In this document: positions 19,395-29,459 of the stretch, in pieces
How the letters are laid out: the number at the start of each line of letters is the position of its first letter
Numbering within the stretch: the stretch's first letter is position 1
DNA from: Hippea maritima DSM 10411
Lineage (GTDB): Bacteria > Campylobacterota_A > Desulfurellia > Desulfurellales > Hippeaceae
Assembly (NCBI RefSeq): GCF_000194135.1
Contig: NC_015318.1
Location: forward strand, 696,501-760,500
Direction: 5' to 3'
DNA length: 64,000 nt
Position numbers and translations under genes: made by a program
The notes under the pieces: generated by a model
The model's database searches: none
The model's input: the letters and a program-made list of their open reading frames with translations, nothing else
What the model was told of the DNA's origin: nothing

Positions 19395-21532
19395 AAAAGA
19401 TAAGGGTTTATGAAATAGCGAGAAGATTAAATACAAAAAGTAATGTAGTAATAAAGAAGCTCAACGATATGGGTATAGAGGTAAAAAGTAACTTCAGCGG
19501 TGTTGAGGAGGACAAGGCTGAAAAGTTTATAGAGGAATGGAATAAAGCCAAAAAAGAAGCAATTAAGGAAATAAAGTCAAAAAAAAAGGATGAGAAGAGA
19601 AAAAAGAAAAAGAAAGATGCAGAAGATAAAGATGTAGAGGAAGAAAAAACTAAAAAATCACCTAAAAAGAAAGAAGCCGTTTATAGGAAAAAGGAACTTA
19701 TAGAGGAATCTCTACCCCAGAAATTCAAAAAGAGAAAGAAATATAAAAAAGCTACAAAGGAAGAGGAGCCTGAGGAAAAGAGTAATGAAATAGAGTTTCA
19801 TAAGGGAATGACTGTATTTGAGTTTGCAAGTGAGCTTGGAGTAGATTTTTCTGATATTCTTTCAAAACTATTTGAGTTGGGGGTTTTGGCAAGAAAAAAC
19901 GACATAATAGAGGAAGATGCTGCAAGGCTTATAGCAGAAGAATATGGTTTTGAGCTAAAAGAAGAAACGTCTACTTCAGAGCTTGAAGAGGAGCTTTTAG
20001 AAATTGAAGATAATCCAGAGGATCTAAAGGAGCGTCCCCCGATTGTTACCGTTATGGGACACGTCGATCACGGTAAAACATCAATTTTAGATGCTATAAA
20101 GAGTACAAATGTTGCCTCAAGGGAAGCTGGTGGTATAACCCAACATATTGCTGCATATTCTGTAAAGGTTGACGGTAAATACATTACCTTTCTGGATACG
20201 CCAGGGCATGAGGCATTTACCGAAATGAGAGCAAGAGGCGCACAGATTACGGATATAGTTGTTTTGGTGGTTGCGGCAGACGACGGGGTTATGCCACAGA
20301 CAGTAGAAGCAATAAATCACGCAAAAGCGGCAAATGTGCCTATAGTAGTTGCTGTGAATAAAATAGATAAGCCAAACGCTAATCCTGAGAGAGTAAAGCA
20401 GGAACTTTCAAACTACGGGGTTGTCCCAGAGGAATGGGGAGGTAGTAATCTTTTCGTTAATGTCAGTGCTAAGAAAAAAATAGGGATAGATGAGTTGCTT
20501 GAGGCAATTTTACTGCAAGCTGAGATGATGGAGCTTAAGGCCAATTCCAATAAGAGAGCAAAGGCTGTTGTTGTTGAGGCAAAACTTGATAAGAACAGAG
20601 GCCCTGTTGCTACAGTGGTTGTTAAAGAGGGAACATTAAGACAGGGTGATTCTTTTATTGTTGGTGTCCAGTATGGAAAGGTGAGGGCTCTTGTAGATGA
20701 TAAGGGCAAGAAGGTAAGGGAGGTTGGCCCATCCTTTGCGGCAGAAATATTGGGTCTTCATGGTGTTCCAGAACCAGGAGATACCTTAATTGCAGTAAGT
20801 GATGAAAAGAAAGCTAAAGAGATAGCTGAAAAAAGACAAGAGGAGTTAAAACAGACACTGCTATCTCAGAAAACGGTAAGCCTTGAAAATATATTTGAAC
20901 AGATAGAGGGTGGCGAAATTAGGGAATTACCCATAATTTTAAAAACCGATGTTTATGGTTCAGTTGAAGCTATAACAAACGCCCTTTCAAAACTTTCAAC
21001 GGATGAGGTTACAGTCAAGGTAATTCACTCGGCTGTTGGAGCTATAACAAAAACAGATATAAACCTAGCCAAAGCATCAGGGGCTATTATTATAGGCTTT
21101 AACGTGAGACCTACTCAGGAAGCCTTGAAGCTTGCAAATGATCTGAAAGTAGAGGTTAGGACATACAAGGTAATCTATGAAATAGTTGATGATGTTAAAA
21201 AATCATTGTCAGGTCTGTTGTCTCCTGAAGAGAAAGAGGAGATTCTTGGAAGGGTTGAGGTTAGACAAACCTTTAAGGTGCCAAGGGTTGGCGTTGTAGC
21301 TGGGTGTTATGTAACATACGGTAAGATTGTAAGAAATGCAAATGTGAGAATACTAAGGGATGGTGTGATTATTCATGAAGGTGGAATATCTTCTTTGAAA
21401 CGCTTTAAAGAGGATGTTAGTGAGGTTGCCCAGGGTTATGAATGTGGCGTTGGAATAGAGGGTTTCAATGATGTAAAAGAAGGCGATGTAATAGAGGTTT
21501 ACCAGATAGTTAAGGTTCAAAGGGAGCTGTGA
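19391..21532 (+). CDS. infB: Translation initiation factor IF-2
   Basis: A 713-residue GTPase that delivers initiator fMet-tRNA to the 30S subunit. Two IF2_N domains (about 1-50 and 135-180) flank a Lys/Glu-rich linker of about 80 residues. The G domain follows with [13 protein letters not shown] (G1), [10 protein letters not shown] (G3) and VAVNKIDKP (G4), then domains II, III and C2. It is complete and shorter than the E. coli protein because the linker is brief. ATG overlaps nusA (ATGA). The stop overlaps the GTG start of the DUF503 gene. Confidence 0.97.
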   Translation: MKKIRVYEIARRLNTKSNVVIKKLNDMGIEVKSNFSGVEEDKAEKFIEEWNKAKKEAIKEIKSKKKDEKRKKKKKDAEDKDVEEEKTKKSPKKKEAVYRKKELIEESLPQKFKKRKKYKKATKEEEPEEKSNEIEFHKGMTVFEFASELGVDFSDILSKLFELGVLARKNDIIEEDAARLIAEEYGFELKEETSTSELEEELLEIEDNPEDLKERPPIVTVMGHVDHGKTSILDAIKSTNVASREAGGITQHIAAYSVKVDGKYITFLDTPGHEAFTEMRARGAQITDIVVLVVAADDGVMPQTVEAINHAKAANVPIVVAVNKIDKPNANPERVKQELSNYGVVPEEWGGSNLFVNVSAKKKIGIDELLEAILLQAEMMELKANSNKRAKAVVVEAKLDKNRGPVATVVVKEGTLRQGDSFIVGVQYGKVRALVDDKGKKVREVGPSFAAEILGLHGVPEPGDTLIAVSDEKKAKEIAEKRQEELKQTLLSQKTVSLENIFEQIEGGEIRELPIILKTDVYGSVEAITNALSKLSTDEVTVKVIHSAVGAITKTDINLAKASGAIIIGFNVRPTQEALKLANDLKVEVRTYKVIYEIVDDVKKSLSGLLSPEEKEEILGRVEVRQTFKVPRVGVVAGCYVTYGKIVRNANVRILRDGVIIHEGGISSLKRFKEDVSEVAQGYECGVGIEGFNDVKEGDVIEVYQIVKVQREL

Positions 21533-21810
21533 TAGTAGGTGTAATGGAAGTGGATTTTAAGATAGATAATAGTTTTTCTTTAAAGGATAAAAGGCGTGTT
21601 GTTAGGAGTCTTATTGAAAAGACTAAAAACAGCTTTAACGTTTCTGTCGCTGAGGTTGACAACAACGATGTGCTTAATATGGCTACTATTGGCATTGCCG
21701 TTGTTAGTAATAGTTCCAAGTTTGTAGATGTGGTACTTAATAAGATTCTGGATTTTTGGGAACACAACTTTGAGTGTGAAATAATTGATGTAAGAAGGGA
21801 TGTGTTATGA
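21529..21810 (+). CDS. ylxP: DUF503 / YlxP-like protein
   Basis: A 93-residue small alpha/beta protein of the DUF503 (YlxP) family, often found between infB and rbfA. The family hallmarks SLKDKRRVVRSLIEKTKNSFNVSVAEV and a C-terminal strand are present. It has been linked to ribosome assembly by gene context only. The start is GTG overlapping the infB stop (GTGA), with AAAGGGAG upstream. The stop overlaps rbfA (ATGA). Confidence 0.9.
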   Translation: MIVGVMEVDFKIDNSFSLKDKRRVVRSLIEKTKNSFNVSVAEVDNNDVLNMATIGIAVVSNSSKFVDVVLNKILDFWEHNFECEIIDVRRDVL

Positions 21811-22208
21811 TTGGCAAGAATAGCAGCTTTAAAAGGAAAGATAGGGTTGCAAGCCAAATAAAGAAGGCCGTTTCTGAAATTCTTGAGTTTGAGAGCGGCA
21901 ACGAAAAACTGAGAAGCATAACACTTACAGATGTTGAAATGACAAAGGACTTGAGGATAGCAAAAATATTTGTTAGCTCAAGTATGACTGAGATGACCCA
22001 AAAGGATACACTCGATGTACTGGAGTCTGCAAAGGGTTTTATAAAGAAAAATCTTGCAACTAAGGTTAGGTTGAAATATATGCCAAAACTAATTTTTGAA
22101 TACGATGCTTCGATAAATTATGGATTTAAAATAGATTCTATTTTAAGAGAGATAGAAGAGGAAGAAAGTGGAAATAAAAAAGAAGATAGGTCAGATACTG
22201 AAGAGTAG
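21807..22208 (+). CDS. rbfA: Ribosome-binding factor A
   Basis: A 133-residue KH-like protein that assists 16S rRNA 5'-end maturation of the 30S subunit. The motifs RVASQIKKAVSEIL, TLTDVEMTKDLRIAKIFVS and RLKYMPKLIFEYDASI are typical. A charged C-terminal tail (EEEESGNKKEDRS) is encoded in the part that overlaps nrnA by 41 bases. Confidence 0.94.
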   Translation: MIGKNSSFKRKDRVASQIKKAVSEILEFESGNEKLRSITLTDVEMTKDLRIAKIFVSSSMTEMTQKDTLDVLESAKGFIKKNLATKVRLKYMPKLIFEYDASINYGFKIDSILREIEEEESGNKKEDRSDTEE

Positions 22209-23130
22209 AAGTTCGTTTTTAATTGTATCCCACAAGAATCCAGATGGCGACGCTATTGGCTCTTCTTTGGCTTTATATAGAGCGCTTAAAGAGATGGGCA
22301 AAGAGGTTTATGTAGAAAATCCAACCAAACCCGCTTACACCTATGATTTCTTAAAGGACTATGAAATTATTGAGCCTGTAAGCAACTCGAAAGATGTTGA
22401 GGTTGTTATAAGTGTAGATACGGCTGAGATATCCCGTTGTGGCTTGAGTGATGGTTATGTTAAGGATAAACTATTTATAAACATAGATCACCACAAGACC
22501 AATCCTGGTTTTGGTGATATAAACTTAATTGAGCCTGAGGCTTCTGCAGTTGGTTGTCTTGTTTGGGATATATTAACGATTTCTAATATTCCTATATCAA
22601 AAGCTACAGCCGAATATCTTTATCTAAGTATATTAACTGATACAGGGTCTTTTAGATACTCATCAACAAAACCCAAGACATTTAGAATAGCTGCCGACTT
22701 GTTAGAAAGGGGAGTGGAGCCCTGGTTTGTTGCATCCAATATTTATGAGTCGGAAAAGTTGGAAACGTTTAAGCTTTTGAGCCTTGTTCTTGGGACTCTT
22801 GAGCTCTTTTATGATGGAAGACTTGCAATAGCTTATGTAACGCAGGAGATGTTTAGAAAAACCAATACTACGGCTGATAATACGGAAGGGTTTGTAAACT
22901 ATGCCCGCAGCATCAGGGGTGTAGAAGTTGGTATTTTATTAAGAGAGGACGAGCCTGATAAGTTTAAAATAAGCATACGCTCTAAGGGTAATATAGATGT
23001 TAGTGATGTTGCGGTGCATTTTAACGGTGGTGGTCATAAGAATGCAGCGGGTGGCTCAATAGAGGCAAAACTTGAGGATGCAAAGAAAAAAGTTATAGAG
23101 GCGTTTTCGTTCCTTGAAAATGAAAAATAG
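22168..23130 (+). CDS. nrnA: DHH-family nanoRNase/pAp phosphatase
   Basis: A 320-residue DHH/DHHA1 phosphoesterase that degrades 2-5 nt RNA oligonucleotides and 3'-phosphoadenosine 5'-phosphate. Metal ligands appear in SHKNPDGDAIGSS, in SVDTAE, and in the NIDHHKTN signature. The DHHA1 domain carries the substrate-binding FNGGGHKNAAGGS. In a c-di-GMP-rich organism such enzymes can also clear pGpG. The start is a GTG within rbfA, preceded by GAGGAAG. Its 3' end overlaps truB by 11 bases. Confidence 0.92.
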   Translation: MEIKKKIGQILKSRSSFLIVSHKNPDGDAIGSSLALYRALKEMGKEVYVENPTKPAYTYDFLKDYEIIEPVSNSKDVEVVISVDTAEISRCGLSDGYVKDKLFINIDHHKTNPGFGDINLIEPEASAVGCLVWDILTISNIPISKATAEYLYLSILTDTGSFRYSSTKPKTFRIAADLLERGVEPWFVASNIYESEKLETFKLLSLVLGTLELFYDGRLAIAYVTQEMFRKTNTTADNTEGFVNYARSIRGVEVGILLREDEPDKFKISIRSKGNIDVSDVAVHFNGGGHKNAAGGSIEAKLEDAKKKVIEAFSFLENEK

Positions 23131-23971
23131 TGTAATATTGATAGATAAGCCTTCTGGTATTACCTCGTTTGATGTTATAAGAAAGCTAAGAAAAATTACA
23201 GGAATAAAGAAAATAGGCCATGCTGGTGTTTTAGATAAAATGGCAAGTGGACTTCTTGTATGTGCTACAAATCAGGCTACAAAGCTTTTAAGTATATTCG
23301 AAAATGGTTATAAGGTTTATTTGGCTGAATTTAGTTTTGGTTTAAGAAGTGATACTTACGATATATGGGGTAGAATTTTAGAAAATAGGGGAATTAAAAG
23401 TATAGATGGCGATGAGCTTAATAAGGTGATTGGAGAGTTTGTTGGTAAAATTAAACAGAAACCACCACCATTTTCCAATGTCAGAATTAATGGCAAAAGG
23501 CTTTATAGGTATGCCTTAGAGGGTGAATCTGTAGAGGTAAAAGAGAGGGAGGTCTATATCCACTCTATAGATATCCTTTCTGTAAAACAAAACAGGGCTG
23601 TTTTAAGGATAACTTGCTCTAAGGGAACTTATGTTCGTTCGTTAGCTAACGACATAGGGAATAGACTTGGCATAGGTGGTGTTGTAAGTAGCTTAAGAAG
23701 ACTGTATGTCCATCCATTTAGTGTGGATGATGCTGGGGATGTATATAACCCAAATGTGCTTGAAGTTTCCAAAGCTTTGTCTTTTATGCCAAAGATAGTA
23801 GTAGAACTAAATATGATGAGTAAAATAAAGAATGGTTTTCCTATTTGTAAGATTTTAAAATGCTTTGAATTGGAAAGTGATTTTTATAAAATTGTTGGGC
23901 CTTCAGAGGAAACAGTAGCCGTTATAGAAAAAGTCCATAAAGGTTATTCTTATAGAGTTATATTCACTTAA
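23120..23971 (+). CDS. truB: tRNA pseudouridine(55) synthase
   Basis: A 283-residue enzyme that converts U55 to pseudouridine in the T-loop of tRNAs. The N-terminus VILIDKPSGITSFDV and the catalytic Asp loop are clear. That loop reads GHAGVLDKMASGLL rather than the usual GHTGTLDPxASG, keeping the essential Asp. The RLYRYALEG and GTYVRSLANDIG motifs follow. The ATG at 23120 overlaps the nrnA stop; an upstream TTG is less likely. It ends the long run that began at ilvB. Confidence 0.93.
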   Translation: MKNSVILIDKPSGITSFDVIRKLRKITGIKKIGHAGVLDKMASGLLVCATNQATKLLSIFENGYKVYLAEFSFGLRSDTYDIWGRILENRGIKSIDGDELNKVIGEFVGKIKQKPPPFSNVRINGKRLYRYALEGESVEVKEREVYIHSIDILSVKQNRAVLRITCSKGTYVRSLANDIGNRLGIGGVVSSLRRLYVHPFSVDDAGDVYNPNVLEVSKALSFMPKIVVELNMMSKIKNGFPICKILKCFELESDFYKIVGPSEETVAVIEKVHKGYSYRVIFT

Positions 23972-24004
23972 ATTAGTTTCAAAAACTTATTTGATAATTA
24001 CCTA

Positions 24005-24033
24005 TTGACTTTACGACCATAAGGTATTATTTT
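24005..24033 (+). promoter_or_regulatory. Sigma-70-type promoter for padR/HD-GYP pair
   Basis: TTGACT (24005-24010) is followed after 17 bases by TATTTT (24028-24033), about 27 bases before the PadR-family start codon. As PadR regulators often repress their own gene, this is the likely control site. Confidence 0.5.
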
Positions 24034-24059
24034 AAATAAAAAAAGGGAGGGGGTGCTGT

Positions 24060-24452
24060 ATGAGTGAAGTTAATGTAAAGATAAAGGGTTGGTGTAAAAA
24101 TTATCCTGGAGAAAGGCCCCCAAGGTTTTTAAGGGCTTTCTTGCTTCTGTTTTTAGCAGAAGGAGAGGCTCACGGATATGAATTGATTGAAAAATTAAAA
24201 GATATGGGTGTAAAATACGAGACCCATGAGTTTGGTTATGTCTATAAAACATTAAGGAATATGGAGAAAGAAGGTCTGTTGAACTCAAGATGGAATGTTA
24301 AGGAAAAAGGGGCAGCAAAGAGAATTTATAGAATAACGGATAAAGGTATGGCAAATCTTGATGAATGGGTAAGGGTGCTTTCGAATATAAAAGACAGCAT
24401 AAACAGCTTCTTAAAGGCTTACACTCGAATTAAGGAGGAAAAGCAGAACTAA
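24060..24452 (+). CDS. PadR-family transcriptional regulator
   Basis: A 130-residue winged-helix regulator. The PadR hallmarks are RAFLLLFLAEGEAHGYELIEKL, the recognition-helix/wing region GYVYKTLRNMEKEGLL and YRITDKGMANLDEW, ending in a dimerisation helix. PadR proteins usually repress neighbouring stress or transport genes in response to small molecules. Here the only co-transcribed neighbour is an HD-GYP gene that starts two bases after the PadR stop codon, so it may regulate c-di-GMP turnover. Confidence 0.88.
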   Translation: MSEVNVKIKGWCKNYPGERPPRFLRAFLLLFLAEGEAHGYELIEKLKDMGVKYETHEFGYVYKTLRNMEKEGLLNSRWNVKEKGAAKRIYRITDKGMANLDEWVRVLSNIKDSINSFLKAYTRIKEEKQN

Positions 24453-24453
24453 T

Positions 24454-25638
24454 ATGTATAGGCTGAGTGTCGATTCTTTAAAACCTGGAATGGTTCTTGG
24501 TAGGGCTATAATAAGCGATAACGGAACCGTTCTTTTGAATAGAGGCGTCAAACTTACTCAATTTTATATAGATCAGCTTAAAAAGCTTGGGTATGATACA
24601 GTTTTCATTGAAGATCCGGATACTACTGATATAGTGGTAGAAGATGATGTTAAAGAACAGACAAGAAGAAAAGCTATTCAACACATAAGGGCACTTTTTA
24701 GTGTGCCTATAAGCGAAATGAAAGGTTTAAAAAAGACTACAGTCAGTGAAATAAAAAGAGAAATAGAAAAAGGTAGAATAAAGGAAAAGCTGGTTAATTC
24801 AAGGCTAACAAAGAATATAGCTGCTATGTCATACCAGATAGTTGATGAGGTTTTAGATAATAAAATTTTAAGTGGGCTTGTAAGTTTTAAACGCCATAGT
24901 GATTTTACCTTTAAGCATTGTGTGGATGTTACTGTCTTATCTGTTGCTATTGCTGATAAATTTTTATATGACAGGAGCAAGCTTACAGAACTTGCAAAGG
25001 GAGCGCTCCTTCATGATATAGGCAGATTACTTATTAATAAAAGCTTATATGAAGAGCCAAGGAGATTGACTAAAGAAGAGTTTGAACTGATAAAAACCCA
25101 TCCTACACTCGGGTATATTACACTTAAAGATATAGCAGATATAGGCATAATAGCTGCACACATAGTCTATCAGCACCATGAGCAACAAAACGGCCAGGGC
25201 TACCCGAGGGGGTTAAAGGGTGATAACACCATGCCTTTGCCTAAAAAGGAGATAAAAAAGGGTTATATAATGCCTCTTGCTGAGATAGTTTATGCGGCTA
25301 ATGTTTATGATGCACTTGTGTCTCCAAGGGTATACAGAAGCGCTTATACTCCAGACCAGGCATTTTTTATTATGAAAAGGATGGCTGGGACCCATATAAA
25401 CAGAGAAGTTTTGAAAATGATGTTTGAAATTATACCGGCTTATCCCCTCGGGACTACTGTGATTATCTCTACAGGAAGGTTTAAAAATTATATAGGTATA
25501 GTTTCAAAAATAAACGAAGATAATCTATCGCGGCCTGTTATTAGGGTTATGTTTGATGACAGGCGTAAAAGAATAGAACCATTTGAGATAGATTTATCCA
25601 CAAATCAGCACATAAACATCAGTGGTATAATTGTTTAA
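24454..25638 (+). CDS. HD-GYP domain protein, probable c-di-GMP phosphodiesterase
   Basis: A 394-residue soluble protein. The N-terminal part (1-60) resembles the DUF3391-type domain that precedes many HD-GYP domains. The HD-GYP domain carries HD at 187-188 (LLHDIGR), H216 in KTHPTLGY, and the signature HHEQQNGQGYPRG at 241-253 with GYP at 249-251. Metal ligands look intact, so hydrolysis of c-di-GMP to GMP/pGpG is plausible. About 100 residues after the HD-GYP core may be a PilZ-like or beta-rich tail (TTVIISTGRFKNYIGIVSKI). It ends convergently with ubiB, overlapping by four bases. Confidence 0.88.
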   Translation: MYRLSVDSLKPGMVLGRAIISDNGTVLLNRGVKLTQFYIDQLKKLGYDTVFIEDPDTTDIVVEDDVKEQTRRKAIQHIRALFSVPISEMKGLKKTTVSEIKREIEKGRIKEKLVNSRLTKNIAAMSYQIVDEVLDNKILSGLVSFKRHSDFTFKHCVDVTVLSVAIADKFLYDRSKLTELAKGALLHDIGRLLINKSLYEEPRRLTKEEFELIKTHPTLGYITLKDIADIGIIAAHIVYQHHEQQNGQGYPRGLKGDNTMPLPKKEIKKGYIMPLAEIVYAANVYDALVSPRVYRSAYTPDQAFFIMKRMAGTHINREVLKMMFEIIPAYPLGTTVIISTGRFKNYIGIVSKINEDNLSRPVIRVMFDDRRKRIEPFEIDLSTNQHINISGIIV

Positions 25639-27266
25639 AGCTTCTTTTCTGCATCTATTATACCAAGTGCTAAAACTATAATAATTACTATACTTATTAT
25701 TAATACAACTGGAATTGAATGGAAATTTGGGCCTATCTTGTAAGACAACAAAATAGACATACCTATAACAATTGAACTTATAATAAGGCTTATGCCTATT
25801 TGGCGTGCTACATGCCTAAAAGTGTCAATTAATCGTGGAAATTCTTCAACTTCAACCTCTACTTTTATGGATCCCTTCTGTAAGCTGTCCATCAAATGTT
25901 TGGCTGTTGATGGTAGTTTCTTTGCCGCCATAATGTAGTCTGGATTGGGGCGCAGAAGAACTTTAATTATATTTAATGGTGAGTAGAATTTTTTTGCGAA
26001 ACGTTTGAAATAGGGAGCGGCTATCTCTACGAAGTTGAAATCTGGGTTGAAGTCTCGCCCCACACCATCTGCTATGATAATAGCCCTTAAAAGCCTTGAT
26101 GAGCTTCTTTTAATCAAAATTCCATGTTTTCTTAGAATTGAGAATATCTCTCTAAGCATACGGGATAGATTCATTCTTTTTAGGGGTAGTGAATGATACA
26201 TTTCTATGAGTTCATCTATGTCGTTTTTTAGCTCTTGTTCATTTATAGCTTCTTTAGTGCTTGTAAAATTATCAATTGAATATATTATTCTGTCTACATC
26301 TTTTTCAATGAAACCTGAGATCATTTCTATCAAGGCCATTTTATCATCGTCATTGATTTTACCAACCATCCCGTAGTCTATATAGCATATTCTTCCATCT
26401 TCCATTATAATTATATTACCGGGGTGCGGGTCGGCATGAAACAGGCCAACATCGAATATTTGATACCAAAATACCTTTGCACCTTTGGTTGCCATTTTTG
26501 ACAAATCAAAGCCTTTATCTATCAGTAGCTGTTTGTTCGTTGCTTTATAACCAAAAATATATTCCATTGTTATTATTTTTTGTGTTGTAAACTCCCAATA
26601 GACATCCGGCACATATACATAATCAAACTTTGATAGGTTCTTTTTAAAGACCTCTATGTAGTGAGCCTCCACCTCATAATCCATTTCCCTGTGGATCGTT
26701 TTGTCAAACTCATTGATCAAGGGCATTATATCGAAATGGAATAGCTGCCTGATCCTCTTTGATATTAGAGCGCCCAGCTGTCTTAGAAGGAACATATCTG
26801 AGGATATGATCTCCTCAATGCCCGGCCTTTGTATCTTTATGGCAACATAGTTGCCATTTTTTAGTTTTGCTTTATGTACTTGCCCCAATGAGGCGCTTGC
26901 TTCTGGTTTTTCTTCAAACTCGTCAAATATCTCCTCTAACCTTTTACCAAGCTCTTTTTCTATTATTCTTTTTACATCCTTAAAACCAAACGGCTCAACA
27001 TCATCCTGGAGTTTTTTTAGCTCCTCTATGAACGATAATGGCAATATGCCTTCTTGAGTACTCAAAAGTTGACCAAATTTTATAAATGTAGGACCTAAAT
27101 CCTCTAAAAGCCTTCTGAATCTTTGGGCTACGGTAAACTCATCTAACTTCTTTGATTTTCTTATACGTGTCCATTCTAACAATTCACCAAGGCCGTATCT
27201 TGCTAAGATAAACCCTATTTGATTTAACCTTTTTATACCTTTAATGGCTGCGCTTCTTTTTACCAT
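25635..27266 (-). CDS. ubiB: UbiB/ABC1 (AarF) family atypical kinase, membrane-anchored
   Basis: A 543-residue member of the ABC1/ADCK family needed for ubiquinone or related isoprenoid-quinone synthesis. It shows the KxGQ motif (FIKFGQLLSTQEGILP), the Ala-rich loop (ASASLGQVHKAKLKNG), VAIKIQRPG, the ExD-type FHADPHPGNI and IDYGMVG. Two C-terminal hydrophobic segments anchor it in the membrane. The ATG at 27266 follows AAAAGG and lies inside the end of ubiX. The gene is last in flgF-flgG-flgA-ubiX-ubiB. In a probable anaerobe the quinone may be menaquinone. Confidence 0.92.
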   Translation of the reverse strand: MVKRSAAIKGIKRLNQIGFILARYGLGELLEWTRIRKSKKLDEFTVAQRFRRLLEDLGPTFIKFGQLLSTQEGILPLSFIEELKKLQDDVEPFGFKDVKRIIEKELGKRLEEIFDEFEEKPEASASLGQVHKAKLKNGNYVAIKIQRPGIEEIISSDMFLLRQLGALISKRIRQLFHFDIMPLINEFDKTIHREMDYEVEAHYIEVFKKNLSKFDYVYVPDVYWEFTTQKIITMEYIFGYKATNKQLLIDKGFDLSKMATKGAKVFWYQIFDVGLFHADPHPGNIIIMEDGRICYIDYGMVGKINDDDKMALIEMISGFIEKDVDRIIYSIDNFTSTKEAINEQELKNDIDELIEMYHSLPLKRMNLSRMLREIFSILRKHGILIKRSSSRLLRAIIIADGVGRDFNPDFNFVEIAAPYFKRFAKKFYSPLNIIKVLLRPNPDYIMAAKKLPSTAKHLMDSLQKGSIKVEVEVEEFPRLIDTFRHVARQIGISLIISSIVIGMSILLSYKIGPNFHSIPVVLIISIVIIIVLALGIIDAEKKL

Positions 27267-27811
27267 CCCCACCTTTTAAATAGGTTGTTTTCTATTGATA
27301 GTTGATCGAGTATACGTCCTACAACAAAATCAACAAGGTCTTCTATTGTTTTTGGCTTGTAATAAAAGCCGGGGCAGGGTGGCATTATTGTTACACCCAG
27401 ATTTGAAAGTTTAAGCATATTCTCAAGATGAATAGAAGAAAAGGGCATTTCTCTAACAAGCAGAATAAGTTTCCTTTTTTCCTTTATACAGACATCAGCA
27501 CATCTACTTATTAAGTTTTCCGCATACCCACTTGCGATAGCCGATAAACTTTTAACAGAACATGGCACAACAACACATGCGTCTATCTTAAAAGAGCCGC
27601 TAGCAAGTGGCGAGGAAAAATCTTTATTGTCGTATATTTTGGCTTTAAAATTTATCATAAACTCGTCAAACTCAATTCCGATCTCATCTTTGAAAATTTT
27701 TTTTGCTATCTCTGATATTACAATAAAAAGCTCGTGTTCCTTGAGGTTTTCTATCAATCTCTTTGCATAAATAGCTCCGCTTGCCCCACTAATACATACA
27801 GCTATCTTCAT
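27260..27811 (-). CDS. ubiX: UbiX-type flavin prenyltransferase
   Basis: A 183-residue flavoprotein that prenylates FMN to make the cofactor of UbiD-type decarboxylases. The N-terminal flavin motif AVCISGASGAIYAKRL, the SSPLASGSF loop, VVPCSVKSLSAIASG and REMPFSSIHLENMLKLS are diagnostic. UbiD is not in the window. It overlaps flgA by four bases upstream (ATGA) and ubiB by seven bases downstream, so it is tightly coupled to the flagellar genes. Confidence 0.93.
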   Translation of the reverse strand: MKIAVCISGASGAIYAKRLIENLKEHELFIVISEIAKKIFKDEIGIEFDEFMINFKAKIYDNKDFSSPLASGSFKIDACVVVPCSVKSLSAIASGYAENLISRCADVCIKEKRKLILLVREMPFSSIHLENMLKLSNLGVTIMPPCPGFYYKPKTIEDLVDFVVGRILDQLSIENNLFKRWGW

Positions 27812-28695
27812 TGCACTAAGACTTCCTTTTTCCCAATGATTTTTGCCGGAAAAACCCTTTTCGAACTTAAATACATGATGGGTATTATCTCATCTTTATA
27901 TCCACCACGCAATGCTTTTGCTGTGGTTCTTATTACTATGTTGCCTGATATTACCATAACCTTGACTATATCTCCTACTTTTACAGGTCTGAATCTCTTT
28001 GTATTTGATAGTGTGAAAGGGGAGCCCTTTTTAATAAAAGATATAGCAACTCTATTTATTATGGATGGTTTATTGGTTAAATAGGTAGATAAAACCCTGT
28101 CTGAAGTTTTGAAGGTTATATCATCTGGTGTTATTATGCTGCCTGACTCTATGTCTTTTGCTGCTACTGGAATTAAAGTCCCTTTTGAGCTACATTTTGC
28201 CGTTATGGATATTTTTTTAAAGATTTTGTTGTTTTTCAGGAGTGCTATCTTAAAGATAATTATGTTTCCTTTTTTTGTTTGGGATAGTAGTCTTAGGTTA
28301 TATGGATAGAGTTTAAATTTCATTGGTAGTGGCGTTATAAAAACCAGGTCTTTTCTTTTAATTAAATTCGATATTTTATTTTTTGTTAGAAGGAATGCTT
28401 TCGAGTAAATCTTTATTTTAGTTGAGCCGCATAATTTTAAATTTACGCCATTACGTTTTAAAATAGCAGCTATGTAGGGTTTGGTTAGAGTTATTGAGTT
28501 GTTTATGTAAGGTGAGGCGCCAAGCTGAATATTTGCGTATTTTTCAGGACATGATGAAGATATATCCTTTAGTGTAATTGTAGATGAGCTTACAACTGCA
28601 GTTTGTCTTAAAACTACATCGCAACCAAAGCTATAGCCTGATAAAAGCAGTATGAGGCTAACGCTTAACGTTATTAGCAGTTTGTAGCATCTCAT
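27808..28695 (-). CDS. flgA: Flagellar P-ring assembly chaperone FlgA
   Basis: A periplasmic chaperone of 295 residues for flagellar P-ring assembly. A signal peptide ([18 protein letters not shown], cleaved near residue 23 after GYSFG) is followed by the FlgA repeats and a C-terminal SAF domain (about 185-290, with [16 protein letters not shown] and [17 protein letters not shown]). The ATG at 28695 starts directly at the signal peptide. An upstream ATG at 28728 would add 11 charged residues and is less likely. The start lies within flgG (38-base overlap). Confidence 0.85.
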   Translation of the reverse strand: MRCYKLLITLSVSLILLLSGYSFGCDVVLRQTAVVSSSTITLKDISSSCPEKYANIQLGASPYINNSITLTKPYIAAILKRNGVNLKLCGSTKIKIYSKAFLLTKNKISNLIKRKDLVFITPLPMKFKLYPYNLRLLSQTKKGNIIIFKIALLKNNKIFKKISITAKCSSKGTLIPVAAKDIESGSIITPDDITFKTSDRVLSTYLTNKPSIINRVAISFIKKGSPFTLSNTKRFRPVKVGDIVKVMVISGNIVIRTTAKALRGGYKDEIIPIMYLSSKRVFPAKIIGKKEVLVQ

Positions 28696-29446
28696 CTGAG
28701 GTTTGTATGGCCTTTGCATTGGTTTCATACGCCCTTTGGGCTGCTATCATTTCAACCATTTCTTGAACAACACTGACGTTGCTCATCTCCAAAACGCCCT
28801 GTTCAAGCGTGCCTAAGCCGTTTGAACCTGGATTATCAACTGTAGCTGTACCTGATGCCGTTGTTTCCTGGTATAGGTTGTGCCCTATGGCTTTTAGTCC
28901 TGCTGGGTTGACAAAATAGGCAAGCTGTATCTGGCCTATCTGGCTGGGGGTTTGTTGACCTGCCTCAAGTACCGACACAGTTCCGTCGTTTCCTATGTTT
29001 ATGGCTACGGTGTCGTTTGGTATCGTTATTTGGGGTATGAGTGGGTAGCCCTCACTGTTTACTATTCTTCCATTGTTGTCTATCTTGAATGCGCCGCTTC
29101 TTGTGTAGGCTGTAGTGCCATCAGGCATTTGAATTTGGAAAAAACCATGCCCAGCTATGGCTATATCCAAAGGGTTTCCTGTCTCTTTGAAATTTCCTTG
29201 AGAGAAATTTTTTACAACAGCGGCAGGTTTTACACCCAATCCTATTTGAATTCCTGTTGGTTCTACGGTGTTTGCTGTAGATGCTACTCCGGGTTGCCTT
29301 ACCATCTGGTATAACAAATCCTCAAAATCGGCTCTGCTGCGCTTAAATCCAACAGTGTTTACGTTTGCCAGATTGTTTGCAATTGTATCCACATTTAATT
29401 GTTGCGCCTCCATGCCTGTTGCGGCAGTCCATAAAGACCTAATCAT
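28658..29446 (-). CDS. flgG: Flagellar distal rod protein FlgG
   Basis: A 262-residue protein forming the distal rod of the flagellar basal body. The N-terminus [20 protein letters not shown] and the rod signature [24 protein letters not shown] are classic, as are the C-terminal [34 protein letters not shown] helices (in two parts). The length matches the family. It follows flgF by 13 bases with its own ribosome site GGAGG. Confidence 0.96.
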   Translation of the reverse strand: MIRSLWTAATGMEAQQLNVDTIANNLANVNTVGFKRSRADFEDLLYQMVRQPGVASTANTVEPTGIQIGLGVKPAAVVKNFSQGNFKETGNPLDIAIAGHGFFQIQMPDGTTAYTRSGAFKIDNNGRIVNSEGYPLIPQITIPNDTVAINIGNDGTVSVLEAGQQTPSQIGQIQLAYFVNPAGLKAIGHNLYQETTASGTATVDNPGSNGLGTLEQGVLEMSNVSVVQEMVEMIAAQRAYETNAKAIQTSDEMLQTANNVKR

Positions 29447-29459
29447 TATTTACCTCCAA

